In this document: positions 62,048 through 64,000 of the stretch, piece by piece
How the letters are laid out: each line of letters opens with the position of its first letter
How positions within the stretch are numbered: position 1 is the stretch's first letter
Assembly: GCA_028282805.1 (NCBI GenBank)
Contig: JANQHD010000023.1
Span: 351,736-415,735, forward strand
From: Phycisphaeraceae bacterium
Lineage (GTDB): Bacteria > Planctomycetota > Phycisphaerae > Phycisphaerales > Zrk34
DNA length: 64,000 bases
Reading direction: 5' to 3'
Translations under genes and position numbers: made by a program
The notes under the pieces: generated by a model
Seen by the model: the letters and a program-made list of their open reading frames with translations, nothing else
Database searches by the model: none
What the model was told of the DNA's origin: nothing

Positions 62048-63103
62048 TTAATCACCCGACCGCGCCGTAGCACGGAACTCATTTAGAGAGATAGGAATAT
62101 CGTACATTTTAAAAATATCTCTCGCGCGCCTGCTTAATACTCTATCTCCCCCGTGCTCCGCCTCCATCACGATCCCTATTGCTACCGCGAACCCGTGAGG
62201 TACAGTGAATTCCTCCGCTTCCTCCAAGCGGTCCGAGAAGCTGTGACCTCCTCTCAGGATCCGCCGAGAGCCGTTCTCGTTTTCTTCGACGTCCACGTCG
62301 AGGCAAACCCGCTTAAGGTCAGCGGCCCAAAGCACGGCTTTTAACATGTGCTCACTACTTTCGAGCACCGCGCGGCAGTTTTGCATCAAATAATTATAAA
62401 GAGCGGGCGACTGGAACAATCCGTGCTTGATGATCTCAACGAGCCCGCACCGCTTCTGGAAGATGGGCAGGCTATTCAAGAATCGTGGGTCAATAACTAT
62501 ACGATCAGGTTCGTAATACGACTTATAGTAGTGCTTGTAAGCCCGGCCGAAGGCGAAGCTGTTGAGACGCACCTTACCGCCGGCACCATCCGCCATTGCA
62601 AGGGCGGTGGTCGGATAGAGCACCAGCCCGAGGTTTGCTTGCTCGGCAATGTAGGCCCCAACGTTGAGCAGTAGCCCGCCGCCTACAACGACGAGCACAC
62701 CCTCGTAGCCGATACATTGCAAGGGGGGCTTGGCGAGCACGCCGTCCATGTATGAGACCGTCTTCACTTCCCCTTCGATTGAGCGTACCACCAGACGCTC
62801 GATTTCTTCACCGAATATTCTGCTAGAGACGAAACGAAGACGCTCGACGGCATCGCATGCCAGAACTACTCGGGGTGCCTCATCTGACCGACCAGGGATA
62901 GTCACGAGAGGGTCGAACTCGCTGCAGCGGAGTTCGTATTCGCCGATGGTTCGCCTACGCGGGTGAGAGGCCGGGACTCTGAAAGTGATTGTTGCCGTGT
63001 GCACTTCGCTCGGACTCAGCCCGCTGAAGCGTTCATCAACTGACACTGACCGCGCGAGAATCTCCGCGTGTAGGTCCACTCGCCGTTGTTTGTTGCCGCT
63101 CAT
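62048..63103 (-). CDS. Divergent sugar-phosphate cyclase (3-dehydroquinate synthase superfamily)
   Basis: About 351 residues. GVLVVVGGGLLLNVGAYIAEQANLGLVLYPTTALAMADGAGGKVRLN is the NAD- and substrate-binding region of the DHQS/EEVS/DOIS family (given here as motif GGGLLLNVGAYIAE and PTTALAMADGAGGK). The metal ligands Glu (CGLVEIIKHG), His (RGGHSFSD) and His (VPHGFAV) are kept, but the second His of the usual G-H-T-F-G-H motif is Asp. It is therefore likely a paralogue making another cyclitol or an enzyme with changed specificity. AGGA at 63110-63113 supports the ATG at 63103; a start at 63163 would overlap the upstream gene by 8 bases. Confidence 0.68.
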   Translation of the reverse strand: MSGNKQRRVDLHAEILARSVSVDERFSGLSPSEVHTATITFRVPASHPRRRTIGEYELRCSEFDPLVTIPGRSDEAPRVVLACDAVERLRFVSSRIFGEEIERLVVRSIEGEVKTVSYMDGVLAKPPLQCIGYEGVLVVVGGGLLLNVGAYIAEQANLGLVLYPTTALAMADGAGGKVRLNSFAFGRAYKHYYKSYYEPDRIVIDPRFLNSLPIFQKRCGLVEIIKHGLFQSPALYNYLMQNCRAVLESSEHMLKAVLWAADLKRVCLDVDVEENENGSRRILRGGHSFSDRLEEAEEFTVPHGFAVAIGIVMEAEHGGDRVLSRRARDIFKMYDIPISLNEFRATARSGD

Positions 63104-63155
63104 GCTCATTCCTGTATCTGCAACGGAGACGCGATCGTATGATGATTGCCAATCA

Positions 63156-63620
63156 CTAACCATCGGATTTTCTACGATCGAGGTTCTTGCTCTTAAAGAA
63201 CACCAAATTCTCCAACTGCCGCAAAAGCTGTTCGGTGTGAGTTGCAGTCGCACAGAGTGTCTTGTGAGGCCTCCCCGGGTGATTTATTCGGTTCCTGAAC
63301 ACGTTCTCAGCCTCAATCATACCTCGATCTATGCTATCGATAACCGCGTGGGTCGCATCCCTAACGCTATTATCCATAGGGTGCGATCGACCAAGCATAG
63401 AATCTCGTAGTTCTCTTAGTTCTGAATCCGTTCTAGCTTTCTGTCGTTCAAAATTTTGCCGCTGTCTCTCAGGGGACTGCGTGGTTTGATTCGCTGCAAG
63501 ACGAAGCAGATCTTGAAAGCGTTCATTCGCGAGCTGCGCACGATCGTACATCAACTGCATCTCTCGTACTTTCTCAAGCGATTCATGCAGCCGAATCTTA
63601 TCTGGGTTCGTTACTGTCAC
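63156..63620 (-). CDS. Coiled-coil protein of unknown function
   Basis: 154 residues, strongly charged and helical (RLHESLEKVREMQLMYDRAQLANERFQDLL; RQRQNFERQKARTDSELRELRDSM as two clear helices, each cited only in part). No membrane segment or motif is seen. It starts with GTG and its end lies next to the cyclase start on the same strand, suggesting one unit. The same frame upstream reads through a stop at about 63640, so a longer product is not supported. Confidence 0.45.
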   Translation of the reverse strand: MTVTNPDKIRLHESLEKVREMQLMYDRAQLANERFQDLLRLAANQTTQSPERQRQNFERQKARTDSELRELRDSMLGRSHPMDNSVRDATHAVIDSIDRGMIEAENVFRNRINHPGRPHKTLCATATHTEQLLRQLENLVFFKSKNLDRRKSDG

Positions 63621-63818
63621 CCTATCGAGTTTCTTCCGCTAGAAGTGGATCAGCGATCGCAAACGGATCGTTGGTTGGCGGAACACGGCATCGAGATCAT
63701 CAAAAAGGGCCAGACGCTTCAGATCCGTCTTTCCCGCAAGCCCTTGATTCAGCTCAGTTTTTGTCCGGAAACGGACTAAATCGCAAGAAAAACTGGACTC
63801 TGGCGTGAGGGTGTGCGA

Positions 63819-63843
63819 TAATAAACGTACGTATTAACGTACG
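63819..63843 (+). promoter_or_regulatory. Promoter and palindromic operator before the antitoxin gene
   Basis: TAATAA (63819-63824) is a possible -10. CGTACGT (63826-63832) and ACGTACG (63837-63843) form a perfect 7-bp inverted repeat, with AACGTACG also repeated directly. Such palindromes are the usual binding sites of Phd/YefM antitoxins. Confidence 0.55.
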
Positions 63844-63874
63844 CCAAGGCGTAAACAAGACGAGAGTTTGAGCC

Positions 63875-64000
63875 ATGAGAACAGACGATATCACCAGCGT
63901 AACCCAGCATCGCGATCACCTCCGCGACCACCTCAACCAGGTGAAACAGACGGGTCGGCCCATGTTCATCACCAACCGCGGCGGCGAGACCGAAGCGGTC
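63875..64000 (+). CDS. Phd/YefM-family antitoxin, N-terminal part (cut by the window edge)
   Basis: 42 residues are visible: MRTDDITSVTQHRDHLRDHL followed by NQVKQTGRPMFITNRGGETEAV. The pattern of a short N-terminal strand, L-R-x-H-L helix and G-R-P-x-x-I-T-x-x-G is that of Phd/YefM antitoxins, which neutralise a toxin and repress their own operon. A toxin gene would be expected just to the right, outside the window. The palindrome upstream supports autoregulation. Confidence 0.75.
   Translation, partial: MRTDDITSVTQHRDHLRDHLNQVKQTGRPMFITNRGGETEAV

Noticed and set aside
63585..63779. Plus-strand 65-codon frame ending RLSRKPLIQLSFCPETD
   Set aside because: It overlaps the coiled-coil gene, has no ribosome site and no recognised family. 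It may be a gene fragment, but the evidence is too thin.

Overview
The window looks like a chromosomal segment of a GC-rich planctomycete, most likely of the Phycisphaerae type. This is inferred from the proteins. Several secreted proteins end in VPLPPA- or VPEP-type sorting tails followed by a membrane helix and basic residues. There are many PQQ-like beta-propellers, a secreted pseudopilin, TPR proteins, dispersed short repeats and a homodimeric pyruvate dehydrogenase E1. No marker gene in the window fixes the taxon.

Left part (1-16.5 kb). A truncated giant TPR protein is followed by two tandem, nearly identical secreted proteins with a dockerin-like calcium loop. A minus-strand trio follows: two FeeM-type N-acyltransferases and a methyltransferase. 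It faces a divergent flavoprotein of the FAD-linked oxidase family, and together they may make a small acylated metabolite. Then come two more sorted secreted proteins, a REP-associated transposase flanked by identical REP palindromes, a secreted beta-helix protein, a pseudopilin and membrane proteins.

Middle part (16.5-41 kb). A secreted protein gene is bracketed by two 300-base direct repeats of unknown nature. After a lipoprotein come dihydrolipoyl dehydrogenase, another sorted secreted protein, a 15-unit heptanucleotide array directly before a peroxiredoxin, an O-antigen-ligase-like membrane protein, and pyruvate dehydrogenase E2 and E1. E2 and E1 are separated by a small AT-richer gene on the other strand. 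An M60-type metallopeptidase, an autotransporter-like outer membrane protein, three secreted PQQ-like propellers and a MarR regulator complete this part. One propeller gene lies between inverted copies of a 120-base stem-loop element.

Right part (41-61.6 kb). A dense plus-strand block, mostly overlapping or closely spaced genes, encodes a DUF3311/sodium symporter pair, an adenylate-forming enzyme lacking its C-terminal domain, an aldehyde dehydrogenase and an iron alcohol dehydrogenase. It continues with a PQQ-like lipoprotein, a HemN-like radical SAM enzyme, a chorismate-lyase-like protein, a halogenase-like flavoprotein, a GT4 glycosyltransferase, a hot-dog thioesterase, a membrane protein, a PaaK-like ligase and an FtsX/MacB-type ABC exporter. 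Read together, this resembles a biosynthesis and export pathway for a glycosylated product built from an aromatic acid such as 4-hydroxybenzoate. It is the strongest candidate here for an undescribed system. A GH2-like lipoprotein with a replaced acid/base residue follows.

Right edge (61.6-64 kb). A tRNA-Thr(TGT) marks a switch to visibly lower GC. Beyond it lie a divergent sugar-phosphate cyclase (dehydroquinate-synthase fold), a coiled-coil protein and the start of a Phd/YefM antitoxin behind a palindromic operator. This looks like the edge of an acquired island.
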